A stretch of 64,000 bases of DNA, from positions 1-64,000 of the forward strand of contig JAUIAV010000013.1 in NCBI GenBank assembly GCA_030425195.1, written 5' to 3'. A model generated the notes under the pieces. The model searched no databases. It was not told where the DNA came from and was given only the letters and a program-made list of their open reading frames with translations. Shown here one piece after another: positions 31,376 through 39,537 of the stretch. The position numbers were made by a program, and so were the translations under genes. Numbering within the stretch: the first letter of the stretch is position 1; the number at the start of each line of letters is the position of its first letter. This DNA is from Gammaproteobacteria bacterium. Its GTDB lineage: Bacteria > Pseudomonadota > Gammaproteobacteria > Pseudomonadales > Azotimanducaceae.

Positions 31376-32518
31376 ATGACCGAACTTTCTCGACGCACGT
31401 TTCTCGGCGGCACGGCGGCTGCAGCGGGGCTGATCGCGGGGGTAGGCGCACCGCTCGCGGCGGGCAGTACGGCGGCTTCGGGCCCGGCGTATGGTCCTGC
31501 CGCACACGTGGCCAAGCTCGACGCAAACGAGAATCCCTATGGGCCCAGTCCGACCGCGGTGAAGGAAGCCTTCGAGGCGGTCCGCCAGGGTGGCGCCTAC
31601 TACGTACGCGACACGGTGAGTCTGCTGAAGGCCATGATCGCCGAACGGAACGGGGTCTCCCCTGACCAGGTGGCGCTCTCCAATGGCTCGTCGGCGGTGC
31701 TGACGTTCATTGCCACGGCCGCCGGTCAGCGGGGCAACATCCTCGCCCCGGATCTGTTCTGGGATTCCACCGTTCGCCGCGGTACCCGGCAGAGTGGTGA
31801 GATCGTCCGGCTGCCGAAGACGGAATCGCTCGCCATCGATCTCGACGTGATGGAGCCGTCCATCAGCGACGACATCTCTCTCGTGCACGTCACCAATCCG
31901 AACAACCCGACCAGCCTGGTGCTGGACGGGGAAGCACTGCGCGCGTTCTGCAAGCGCGCGTCGAAGAAGGCGACGGTGCTGGTCGACGAGGCCTACAATG
32001 AGCTCACGGACAATCCGGAGTACTACTCCATGGTCGATCTCGTCCGCGAAGGCCACGATGTGATCATTGCGCGGACGTTTTCGAAGATCTACGGAATGGC
32101 CGGCATGCGCGTGGGATACACCATTGCTTCTCCCGAGAACACCGCATTGATCGAAAGCTACGGGCTGGGCGACTACACCCTGAATCAGGCGGGTATGGCG
32201 GCGGCCGTTGCGAGCTACAACGATCGTGGTTTCCTCGAGATGTCCCGGGCGAAGATTTTCGAGGGCCGGGAGATGATCGAGGCGGTGCTGACATCCGTGG
32301 GCCTGTCGGCGCTGCCGTCAGCCACCAACTTCCTCTTCGTCGATCTCGGCGGTCTGAACGCCGATGACTTCCAGGCAGCCATGGCGGCTCGCAACGTGCG
32401 GGTACGCGGGGTGTATCGCGACTATCACAACTGGTCCCGGGTGAGTATGGGCCGCCTCGAGCACGTGCAGATGTACGTGGACGCATTGCCCCCTGTGCTC
32501 GAGTCGCTCGGCGCCTGA
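31376..32518 (+). CDS. Tat-exported PLP-dependent aminotransferase, HisC-like (copy 1)
   Basis: The 380-residue protein begins with a Tat signal (LSRRTFLGGTAAAAGL, twin Arg at 6-7). The rest is a fold-type I aminotransferase close to histidinol-phosphate aminotransferases: NENPYGPS, NPNNPT, DEAYNEL, and the PLP lysine K237 in RTFSKIYGMAGMRVGY. The C-terminal NWSRVSMG is also typical. The enzyme would be exported folded with PLP bound, so it acts outside the cytoplasm on an unknown amino-group donor or acceptor. AGGGGA precedes ATG 31376. A TauE/SafE permease and a close paralogue follow, suggesting one pathway. Confidence 0.88.
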   Translation: MTELSRRTFLGGTAAAAGLIAGVGAPLAAGSTAASGPAYGPAAHVAKLDANENPYGPSPTAVKEAFEAVRQGGAYYVRDTVSLLKAMIAERNGVSPDQVALSNGSSAVLTFIATAAGQRGNILAPDLFWDSTVRRGTRQSGEIVRLPKTESLAIDLDVMEPSISDDISLVHVTNPNNPTSLVLDGEALRAFCKRASKKATVLVDEAYNELTDNPEYYSMVDLVREGHDVIIARTFSKIYGMAGMRVGYTIASPENTALIESYGLGDYTLNQAGMAAAVASYNDRGFLEMSRAKIFEGREMIEAVLTSVGLSALPSATNFLFVDLGGLNADDFQAAMAARNVRVRGVYRDYHNWSRVSMGRLEHVQMYVDALPPVLESLGA

Positions 32519-32533
32519 CAGTCCGCGCGATTC

Positions 32534-32550
32534 TGGTGCGAGGCGCACCA
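32534..32550. repeat. Short inverted repeat after aminotransferase copy 1
   Basis: TGGTGCG (32534-32540) and CGCACCA (32544-32550) form a perfect 7-base stem with a 3-base loop in the 223-base gap before the permease gene. No T tract follows. The gap contains no gene I can support. Confidence 0.4.
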
Positions 32551-32741
32551 ATGTTGGGATGATGGTTGGGGTGTGCGTTTGAGGCAGACGGGAGTTTTTC
32601 TGCCCTGATCCCTCAGTCCCTTCCACTGCTCTGTTGCAAATCAGCGACTTAGGCTGAGCCGGCGATCCGGCTCCGGGATCGGGTTGCGGTGGCATGGATA
32701 TTGAATCCACGCCACTCAAAACGCCTGAGTAGTAGTCTCCT

Positions 32742-33575
32742 ATGGAAGTGCTCCAGCCTGAAGTGCTGGGACTGATCGTCGCCATGTGTGCGGCCGGCGC
32801 GGTTGCGGGGATCACGGCCGGACTGTTCGGTATCGGCGGTGGTTTCGTGGTCGTCCCGGCGCTGCTTGCCGTCTTTCCGCTGTTCAGTGAGGCGGGATCG
32901 GAGCTGATCTACGTGGCGATCGGGACGTCTCTGGCATCGATCATCGTCTCCTCCGCCCGCTCGGTGCAGGTTCACCGCTCGCGCGGCGCGGTCGATTTCG
33001 GCGTGCTGCGGGACTGGTCTGTCTGGCTCGTCATCGGGGTCTGTGCCGGTCTCGGGGTCGCGGCCATCACCGATGGACGCAGACTTTTCATGGTCTTCGC
33101 CATCGGCGTGTTCGCCTACTCTCTCTATTTTCTGTTCCCGGGTTTTTTCAAACGTGCCGTTCCTGCCCTGACCATGCCGACCGGCGTGGCCAGAGCGGGG
33201 CTCGCTTCGGTGCTGGGCGGCTTTTCGGCGCTGCTCGGCATCGGCGGCGGCACGGTCACCGTGATCACCATGGTGATGTGTAACCGGCCCGTGCATCAGG
33301 CCGTAGCCACCGCTGCCGGTGTGGGCTTCATCATCGCGCTTCCCGGGACTCTGGGCTTCCTGATTCTCGGTCTTGGTGTGGAGGGCCTGCCGTTCGGATC
33401 GGTGGGCTACATCAACATACCGGCGCTGCTGGCCATCAGCGCGCTCTCCATATTCACCGCGCCCATTGGCGCCAGCTGGGCGCACAGCCTGGACGAGCTG
33501 CGGCTGAAGAGGCTGTTCGGTTTCTATCTGATCTTCGTCGCAGCGACCATGTTCTACAAATCCATCACCGTTTGA
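32742..33575 (+). CDS. TauE/SafE-family permease (sulfite/organosulfonate exporter type)
   Basis: The 277-residue inner-membrane protein has about eight predicted helices and the two internally repeated Gly-rich motifs of the family, GLFGIGGGFVVVPAL (about 28-42) and LLGIGGGTVTVITM (about 165-178). TauE/SafE members move sulfite, sulfoacetate or other small anions. It lies between two paralogous exported aminotransferases; ATG of the second follows 11 bases after its stop, so these two are clearly an operon. The substrate could be a sulfonate or keto acid linked to the transaminase reaction; this is inference from context. Confidence 0.9.
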   Translation: MEVLQPEVLGLIVAMCAAGAVAGITAGLFGIGGGFVVVPALLAVFPLFSEAGSELIYVAIGTSLASIIVSSARSVQVHRSRGAVDFGVLRDWSVWLVIGVCAGLGVAAITDGRRLFMVFAIGVFAYSLYFLFPGFFKRAVPALTMPTGVARAGLASVLGGFSALLGIGGGTVTVITMVMCNRPVHQAVATAAGVGFIIALPGTLGFLILGLGVEGLPFGSVGYINIPALLAISALSIFTAPIGASWAHSLDELRLKRLFGFYLIFVAATMFYKSITV

Positions 33576-33586
33576 GGGGATTCAAA

Positions 33587-34735
33587 ATGTCTGCTATTTC
33601 TCGACGTCTCTTTCTGGGCAGCAGCGCTGCCGCAACGGGCGCTGCGCTCACCACAGCCGTACCGCTCACGGCGGCGGCTTCCGCCGGTGAGCCCAAGGCG
33701 CCGGCGTATGGACCGGCACCTGGCGTTGCCAAGCTGAACGCCAATGAAAACCCGTACGGGCCGAGCCCGGGGGCGATCAAGGAGGCGCTGGAAGCTACCA
33801 GGCTCGGCGCCTACTACGTGGGTGCTTCGGTGCCCATGCTGAAGTCCATGATCGCAGAGCGACATGGTGTAACGCCCGATCACGTTGCGCTGTCCAGCGG
33901 GTCGAGCGGGGCGCTGACCTACATCGCCACGGCGGCGGCGGACAAAGGCAGCATTCTGGGTCCGGACCTGTTCTGGGATACCACCGCGCGCATGGGCACC
34001 CGGCACAGCGGCGATCTGATCCGCCTGCCGAAGCACGAGACCCTCAGTATCGACCTGGATGCCATGTTCGACGCGATCACGGATGACGTTTCACTGGTTC
34101 AGGTCACCAACCCGAACAATCCCACAGGAGAGGCGCTCGATGGTGAGGCGCTGAGGGCCTTCTGCAAGAAGGCGTCGCGCAAGGTCACCGTGCTGGTGGA
34201 CGAAGCCTACAACGAGCTCACGGAGAACCCGGAGTACACGTCCATGGTCGATCTGGTCCGGGAAGGCTACGACATCATCATTGCCCGGACGTTTTCGAAG
34301 ATCTACGGCATGGCAGGGATGCGGGTGGGTTACACCATCGCCGCGCCGGAGGTCACGAAGTCCATGGTTCTGGATTACGGGCTCGGAGACTATGCGATGA
34401 ATCAGGCGGGTGTTGCGGCGGCGGTCGCAAGCTACAACGACCTGGGTTTTCTCGAGATGTCCAAGTCGCGGATCATCGAAGCCCGAGGGATGGTGCTCGA
34501 CGGTCTGAGCAAGACGGGCCTCAGTGCGCTTCCGTCCTCGACCAACTTCATGTTCGTGAACCTGGGTGATCTGGATGCGGAGATATTCAGACAGAAGATG
34601 GCGGACCGCAACGTGCTCATCCGCGGCATCTACCGCGACTACGACAACTGGTCCCGGGTGAGTATGGGCAGGCTCGAGCATGTGCAGATGTATGTGGACG
34701 CACTCGCACCGGTGCTCGAGGAGATGGGTGCCTAG
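33587..34735 (+). CDS. Tat-exported PLP-dependent aminotransferase, HisC-like (copy 2)
   Basis: The 382-residue protein has a Tat signal (ISRRLFLGSSAAATGAAL) and the same aminotransferase core as copy 1, with long identical stretches including NENPYGPSP, TNPNNPT, the PLP lysine K238 in RTFSKIYGMAGMRVGYTIA, and SRVSMGRLEHVQMYVDAL at the C-terminus. The copies differ in the signal region, the substrate loop after DEAYNEL and the small domain, which may reflect different substrates. GAGGGG lies eight bases before the ATG. The stop codon overlaps the convergent DUF3108 stop in a shared CTAG (34732-34735). Confidence 0.9.
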   Translation: MSAISRRLFLGSSAAATGAALTTAVPLTAAASAGEPKAPAYGPAPGVAKLNANENPYGPSPGAIKEALEATRLGAYYVGASVPMLKSMIAERHGVTPDHVALSSGSSGALTYIATAAADKGSILGPDLFWDTTARMGTRHSGDLIRLPKHETLSIDLDAMFDAITDDVSLVQVTNPNNPTGEALDGEALRAFCKKASRKVTVLVDEAYNELTENPEYTSMVDLVREGYDIIIARTFSKIYGMAGMRVGYTIAAPEVTKSMVLDYGLGDYAMNQAGVAAAVASYNDLGFLEMSKSRIIEARGMVLDGLSKTGLSALPSSTNFMFVNLGDLDAEIFRQKMADRNVLIRGIYRDYDNWSRVSMGRLEHVQMYVDALAPVLEEMGA

Positions 34736-35421
34736 AGCTCGCGCTTCCGGGCCAGCTGGATCGCAGACGGGGACTCTCTCAGGCGGACACTGGCACGGAG
34801 CAGACCCCGCGTGCGGACCAGGACCGGCACGCGAAAGCGTTCATGCATGCCGAAACGCACGTGGATGCGTGTCTGGCTCCCCTCATCGTCAGAGATCACG
34901 AAGTCGCAACTGTCCGGTTGCTTCGCGGGCCGGCCCTGGATCCGGTAGTTGTACCTGCCGGTATGCAGCAGCCGGTCGGGCCAGCATCCGGGTTCCACGA
35001 AGAAAGCGGTGAGAACGTCGGTTCCGGAGAGCACAGGAAACGAGGATCGTACCTGTCCGTCTTTGACCTGGTGGACCATGCCTTCAGCCAGGCTCAGGAC
35101 CCGCCGCTTCCTGCGCTCCCGTTCGTCATAGGCGTAGCGCTGAAGCTGTGGCCGTCCCTCCCGGAAACCCCCGACGGCCTGAAAGTGTGTCTGCCAGCTG
35201 CTGAACAGATGCGCTACACCATCGGCTGACGCGGTCCCCTCGATCCGGTATCCCGACTCGCTGCGATTGAAGGTCAGACGTGCGGTGCCGACGGGGGCGC
35301 CGGAAAGGAAAGCGTCGTAGATGAGGGCTGTACCGCTGGCGGTCAGGGCCGGAGGCGACAGCGCCATCAGAAGGGCGAAGACGGCGACGTGCGTTGAACG
35401 CCGCCGTCCGGGCGCCTGCAT
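34732..35421 (-). CDS. DUF3108-like exported protein
   Basis: From ATG 35421 the product has 229 residues with a signal peptide (about 8-28, VAVFALLMALSPPALTASG). The body matches DUF3108: ALIYDAFLSGAPVGTARLTFN, GTASADGVAHLFSSWQTHFQAVG, then DVLTAFF with the two cysteines GCWPD and SCDFVIS likely disulfide-bonded. Members are periplasmic beta-rich proteins of unknown function. GAGG about seven bases before ATG 35421 favours it over an upstream ATG at 35454. Overlap of the stop codon with the convergent aminotransferase gene by four bases is noted there. Confidence 0.8.
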   Translation of the reverse strand: MQAPGRRRSTHVAVFALLMALSPPALTASGTALIYDAFLSGAPVGTARLTFNRSESGYRIEGTASADGVAHLFSSWQTHFQAVGGFREGRPQLQRYAYDERERRKRRVLSLAEGMVHQVKDGQVRSSFPVLSGTDVLTAFFVEPGCWPDRLLHTGRYNYRIQGRPAKQPDSCDFVISDDEGSQTRIHVRFGMHERFRVPVLVRTRGLLRASVRLRESPSAIQLARKREL

Positions 35422-35510
35422 CCGGCGCCTCAAGTGGTCCCGGCGGAACTGCATGGCCGAAACGTTCTCTTCCAGGCGATCCGGGGCTCAGCCCGGAAAG
35501 TCGCGATGGA

Positions 35511-35912
35511 TCAGCTGCGCTTGCGCGGAGCGCTCTTGCGGGTCGTCTTCTTCCTGGCGGCCGTCTTGCGTGCAGCCGTCGTCTTCTTCGCCGCAGGCTT
35601 CTTCTTGGCAGCCGTTTTCTTCCTGGCTGGAGCTTTTTTCGCGGCCGGGGCCTTTTTCCTGGCTGGAGCTTTCTTCCTGGCCGCCGGTTTTTTCTTTGCT
35701 GCTGTTTTCTTCCTGGGTGCTGTCTTTTTCTTTGCGGCCGGCTTCTTCTTTGCTACGACCTTCTTCTTGGCCGCTGTCTTTTTCTTCGCGACGGTCTTCT
35801 TTTTTGCGACGGTGGTTTTTCTGACGGGTGCCTTTTTCTTTGCCGCCGTCTTTTTCCTGGCAGGTGCTTTTCTCACTGCCTTTTTCTTAGCTGCCTTCTT
35901 TGCTGTAGCCAT
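35511..35912 (-). CDS. Histone H1-like Lys/Ala-rich DNA-binding protein (AlgP-like)
   Basis: The 133-residue protein is almost entirely Lys, Ala, Arg, Pro, Thr and Val arranged as repeats of the type KKTAAKKKPA and RKKAPA. This matches the C-terminal tail of AlgP and other bacterial H1-like proteins, which bind DNA non-specifically. The globular N-terminal domain of AlgP is missing; the whole protein is tail. GGAG lies about 10 bases before ATG 35912. An upstream extension of the same frame is non-coding in character. The opposite-strand frame of Phe/Leu repeats is a mirror artefact. Confidence 0.85.
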   Translation of the reverse strand: MATAKKAAKKKAVRKAPARKKTAAKKKAPVRKTTVAKKKTVAKKKTAAKKKVVAKKKPAAKKKTAPRKKTAAKKKPAARKKAPARKKAPAAKKAPARKKTAAKKKPAAKKTTAARKTAARKKTTRKSAPRKRS

Positions 35913-36119
35913 GTTGCGCGTGCTCCGATGTGGTTTGCTCAGTTCCGCAGTGCAGGGATAATCCTTCCCCGCGCGCAAATCAAGCGTTCTTTTTACTCGA
36001 TATCCGGTTTGCGCAGACTGCCGGGAACTTTTCGGCTCCGTTCGGTGACGTGTTAGGGACGATTCAGTGCTCGCGGGGAACTGGTTACCGATGGCGTATC
36101 TCGCGTAGACTCGGCCGCC

Positions 36120-36830
36120 ATGTTCGAGATGAAAGATGCCCATCTTCTGCTGCGCGCCCTGATCATTGCAGGGCTGATCGGCTTTGCCTTCTTCATCGCC
36201 CTGGACCAGGGGCTGGTCCGCCTGGCTCTGGACTCCGACAAGAGCCGTATTTCCTATGTGATCCTCAGCCTCTATCTGCTTGCGTCCATGCAGTGGCTTT
36301 TTCTGGCCTACCGGCTCGGCAGGGAGCGTGCCGCCGCCTTGACGCTGGAATCCGTGCTGGCCGGCTCCGTCAGAGATGCAGGCTGGGAAGACGGGCTCCC
36401 GGATGGACTCGTCGGTCAGTTTGTCAGAAACCTGGTGCGCAAAGGCGAGGGCGGTGACGCGGAGGTGCTGGTGACTGCGGTAGGCGATGAGCTGGCGAAC
36501 GGGCACGCGCTCGGTCATTTCGTGAGCGATGCACTTCTCCGGCTCGGGCTGCTCGGCACCATCGTCGGTTTCATTTTCATGCTGCTGCCCATTGCGGAGA
36601 TGGAGGGTTTCGATGCAGGCATGATGCAGAGCCTGCTGACCGCCATGAGCGGCGGTATGGCAGTCGCCCTCTACACCACCCTGACCGGACTCATCACTTC
36701 GACGCTCCTAAAACTTCAGTACCACGTTCTCGATGCGTCTGCCGCCGCGCTGGTGACCCGCCTTTCCGTGCTTGTGGACGTGCACTTCGACCGCAAAGGG
36801 CCTCCGCCGACCCGGCAGGCGGCGGTCTGA
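36120..36830 (+). CDS. MotA/TolQ/ExbB-like proton channel protein
   Basis: The 236-residue inner-membrane protein has about four predicted helices: about 9-27, 43-62, then 139-158 and 175-198. The last two carry the family core LLGTIVGFIFMLLPIAE and GGMAVALYTTLTGLITSTLLKLQ, matching TolQ/ExbB/MotA helices that form the pentameric H+ channel. It lacks the long cytoplasmic torque-transmitting region of MotA. TolQ-type proteins couple proton flow to a TolR/ExbD partner; the next gene, nine bases downstream, encodes such a candidate. It is not part of a tol-pal or exb operon here. Confidence 0.82.
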   Translation: MFEMKDAHLLLRALIIAGLIGFAFFIALDQGLVRLALDSDKSRISYVILSLYLLASMQWLFLAYRLGRERAAALTLESVLAGSVRDAGWEDGLPDGLVGQFVRNLVRKGEGGDAEVLVTAVGDELANGHALGHFVSDALLRLGLLGTIVGFIFMLLPIAEMEGFDAGMMQSLLTAMSGGMAVALYTTLTGLITSTLLKLQYHVLDASAAALVTRLSVLVDVHFDRKGPPPTRQAAV

Positions 36831-36839
36831 TACCGGGCC

Positions 36840-37460
36840 ATGCGTCACAGCATCTATGCGGAGCGGGACGGTCAGGATGCCTTCACGGATCTGCTCTTCA
36901 ACGCGCTGCTGGGATTTGCGTTCATGTTCGTGGCTGCCTTCGCGCTCATACGGGATCCGGACAATGCCGGAAAAATCGATGCCAAGGCCGAGGTGCTGAT
37001 CACCGTTCGCTGGGCAGACCGCCATCCGGACGACGTGGATACCCTGGTGGAAGGCCCGAATGGTGAGCTTGTCTGGTATCACAACCGGGATACCGGCCTC
37101 ATGCACCTGGACCGGGACGACCGTGGTCTGTTCGCCGACCGCATCGAGCTGGATGGCAGAGAAGTCTCGAACCCCATCAATCAGGAGACCGTGAGCATCC
37201 GGGCGTTGCAGCCCGGAGAATACGTGGTGAACGTGCTCCATTATCAGTCCAACTATCCGGCCCCCCTGCCGGTGACCGTGAAGGTGGAGAAACTGAATCC
37301 GACCGTGTCTCTCGTCTTCTACGGCACGCGGGAGCTGGAAGGCGTCGGAGACGAGCAGACGGCCGTGCGTTTCACCATCGATGCCGAGGGCAACGTTTCG
37401 GGCACGACGGAGCTGCAGAAGAAGCTGCTCACCCGGGCCGTGGAGGCTTCCAAGTCATGA
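36840..37460 (+). CDS. TolR/MotB-like membrane-anchored protein with YfaP-like periplasmic domain
   Basis: The 206-residue protein has a short cytoplasmic N-terminus with Asp/Phe residues (QDAFTDLLFNALLGFAFMFVAAFALI), one membrane helix (about 17-38), and a periplasmic part. The anchor resembles TolR/ExbD/MotB helices, with Asp17 or Asp13 as a possible proton-accepting residue. The periplasmic part (about 50-200) has a beta-sandwich flavour: VLITVRWADRHPDDVDTLVEGPNGELVW, then SIRALQPGEYVVNVLHY, similar to YfaP/DUF2135. No OmpA peptidoglycan-binding domain is present. It is nine bases after the TolQ-like gene and overlaps the next gene by four bases. Confidence 0.78.
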   Translation: MRHSIYAERDGQDAFTDLLFNALLGFAFMFVAAFALIRDPDNAGKIDAKAEVLITVRWADRHPDDVDTLVEGPNGELVWYHNRDTGLMHLDRDDRGLFADRIELDGREVSNPINQETVSIRALQPGEYVVNVLHYQSNYPAPLPVTVKVEKLNPTVSLVFYGTRELEGVGDEQTAVRFTIDAEGNVSGTTELQKKLLTRAVEASKS

Positions 37461-38017
37461 CCCCGCTGGTGCTGGCGCTCTCTGTCGCCTATGCCGCCGT
37501 TGCGGCGTTGCTGCTGACCATGAATCTGGCTACCCGTTTTGCCCTCTGGATCAAGGGGCTGACGGTCGTCGGCGTCAGCGCGCTCTATGCGGTCACCTGG
37601 ATCAGTCTGGGCGGTCTCATGGGCTGGGCAAGTCCGGATCCGATGCCGACGGATTTCCGGGTGCTGTGGATCAGTATGGACGAGCCGGACAAGGCCGGCG
37701 GTACCCCGGGGACGATCTACTTCTGGGTGCGGGCGCTGGATGAGGCGGGTCTGCCGGCTGGTCCGCCAAGGGCGCACAGGGTTCCCTGGTCTGAGACCGC
37801 GGCGGAAGAAGCACAGGCCGCCATGGCGCAGATCGAGGACGGGGAACTGCTGAATGGCCGGATCGGTCGTGGTGTGGTTTCGGAATCCGGTGAGACACCC
37901 GAGGAAACCGGCTATGCAGGGGAAGCGTCGGTGGCCGGTGGTGGCGGCGACAGGCCCCGCTTCGAGTTCACGCGCGTCCCGCCTCCGGCGCTGCCACCGA
38001 AGACGGTTCTCCAGTAA
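37457..38017 (+). CDS. Membrane protein of the TolQ/R-like operon, unknown function
   Basis: The 186-residue protein has two N-terminal membrane helices (about 3-24 and 33-56) and a soluble tail facing, most likely, the cytoplasm (or the periplasm if the topology is inverted). The segment FRVLWISMDEPDKAGGTPGTIYFWVRALDEAG stands out as a folded region, followed by a Glu/Gly-rich, low-complexity end. No family is recognised. Its ATG overlaps the stop of the preceding gene (ATGA), and the HerA-like gene starts 30 bases downstream, so it is the third of four tightly linked genes. Confidence 0.72.
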   Translation: MTPLVLALSVAYAAVAALLLTMNLATRFALWIKGLTVVGVSALYAVTWISLGGLMGWASPDPMPTDFRVLWISMDEPDKAGGTPGTIYFWVRALDEAGLPAGPPRAHRVPWSETAAEEAQAAMAQIEDGELLNGRIGRGVVSESGETPEETGYAGEASVAGGGGDRPRFEFTRVPPPALPPKTVLQ

Positions 38018-38046
38018 GGTGGCTCGAGGAAGTGCCGGGGGCAGGA

Positions 38047-39516
38047 ATGACTGATCAGGTAATCATCGGCGGAACGGATGGGCAGATCGTGGCGCAGCCC
38101 GGGATCATGTCGAACCGGCATGGTCTGGTGGCAGGTGCGACGGGGACCGGAAAAACGGTCACGCTGCAGGTACTCGCAGAAGGGTTCTCCCGGATGGGTA
38201 CGCCCGTCTTCGTCACCGACATCAAAGGGGATCTGTCGGGGCTCGCGGACCCCGGCCGCCCGCACAAGGAGATCGACCGCCGCCGCGGGCTGATCCCGCT
38301 GCCGGAGTTCCAGCAGCGAGGTTATCCGGTGCTCTTCTGGGACATCTTCGCCGAGCAGGGCCACCCGGTGCGGACGACGGTTTCCGAGATGGGACCTCTG
38401 CTGCTGTCCAATCTGCTGCAGCTGAATGACACTCAGACAGGCATTCTCTACGCGGCTTTCGCCGTCGCGGACGACGAGGGGCTGCTGCTGCTGGACCTCG
38501 AAGATCTGCGTGCCATGCTGCGCTGGTTATCGGAGAACGCCAGTGCGCTGCGGGCTGAGTACGGCAACATATCGGCGGCGTCCGTGGGAGCCATACAGCG
38601 CCGGCTGCTGGTTCTGGAGGAGCAGGGCGCCGAGCGTTTCTTCGGTGAGCCGGCACTCGCCATCGGCGATCTGATGCAGCGCGACTTCAGCGGCAACGGG
38701 GTGATCAGCGTGCTGCATGCCGCCCGGCTCAGCCGTGAATCGCCGAGACTCTACGCCGCCTTCCTCATGTGGCTGTTGAGCGAGCTCTTCGAGGAGCTGC
38801 CCGAAGTAGGCGACCCTGAACGGCCGGTATTCGTGCTCTTCTTCGACGAAGCACACCTGCTCTTCAAGGGCATGCCCCGGCCGCTGCTCGAGAAGATCGA
38901 GCAGGTGGTGCGTCTGGTCAGGTCCAAAGGGGTGGGTGTGTATTTTGTCACTCAGAATCCACTGGACGTACCGTCGTCCGTGCTCGGCCAGCTCGGGCTG
39001 AAGGTGCAACATGCGCTGAGGGCTTTCACGCCCGCGGACCGGAAGGTGGTCAAGGCGGTGGCGGATGGGTTTCCCGGCGGCGGCCAGCGCGGCTTCCAGG
39101 ATACGCTGACCCGGCTCGGACTGGGCGAAGCGGTGGTCTCGGCGCTCACCGCCAACGGCACTCCGGCGGAAGGCGCGGTGACGCTGATCAGCCCACCGGA
39201 ATCCCAGATCGGCCCCATCAGCAGCGAGCGCCGCCAGGAGATCATGGCCCGCTCACCGCTCAAGGGCCGTTACGAGTCCGAAATCGACCGGGAGTCCGCG
39301 TACGAAATGCTGGCTGAGCGGGCGAAGCTGGCCGCGGAGAAAGCCGAGGCGGAAGCTGCCCGGGAGGATGCGGCCCGGTCGGCGAAACAGCGTTCGTCGG
39401 GCGGGCGTCAGCGGCAGAGCGTGGCCGAGGCCATGCTGAAGAGCGCTGCCCGGTCCATGGGCAGCTCTCTCGGCCGCCGGCTGGTTCGCGGCCTCCTCGG
39501 TTCGCTTCTCAAGTAG
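38047..39516 (+). CDS. HerA-like ATPase, DUF853 (YjgR-like)
   Basis: The 489-residue cytoplasmic protein has a Walker A motif GATGTGKT at 30-37, a Walker B FVLFFDEAHLL with D267 and E268, and a DUF853/YjgR layout: SNRHGLVAGATGTGKT, DIKGDLSGLADPG, QNPLDVPSSVLGQLGLKVQHALRAFTPADRKVVK. It ends with a Lys/Arg/Ala-rich tail (residues 430-480). HerA-type ATPases drive DNA translocation; the bacterial DUF853 group has no settled role. I chose ATG 38047 with a G-rich tract just upstream. It is the fourth gene in the TolQ-like/TolR-like operon, which is an unusual neighbour for it. Confidence 0.9.
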   Translation: MTDQVIIGGTDGQIVAQPGIMSNRHGLVAGATGTGKTVTLQVLAEGFSRMGTPVFVTDIKGDLSGLADPGRPHKEIDRRRGLIPLPEFQQRGYPVLFWDIFAEQGHPVRTTVSEMGPLLLSNLLQLNDTQTGILYAAFAVADDEGLLLLDLEDLRAMLRWLSENASALRAEYGNISAASVGAIQRRLLVLEEQGAERFFGEPALAIGDLMQRDFSGNGVISVLHAARLSRESPRLYAAFLMWLLSELFEELPEVGDPERPVFVLFFDEAHLLFKGMPRPLLEKIEQVVRLVRSKGVGVYFVTQNPLDVPSSVLGQLGLKVQHALRAFTPADRKVVKAVADGFPGGGQRGFQDTLTRLGLGEAVVSALTANGTPAEGAVTLISPPESQIGPISSERRQEIMARSPLKGRYESEIDRESAYEMLAERAKLAAEKAEAEAAREDAARSAKQRSSGGRQRQSVAEAMLKSAARSMGSSLGRRLVRGLLGSLLK

Positions 39517-39537
39517 CGTCGACAGCCGTCGATACGA

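Noticed and set aside
35434-35961. Repetitive Phe/Leu/Ala frame on the plus strand
   Set aside because: Exact mirror of the Lys/Ala repeats of the histone-like gene.
36120-39516. Zorya-type phage-defence system
   Set aside because: There is a proton channel and an ATPase, but no long ZorA tail, no OmpA-type peptidoglycan-binding ZorB and no ZorC/ZorD helicase-nuclease pair.
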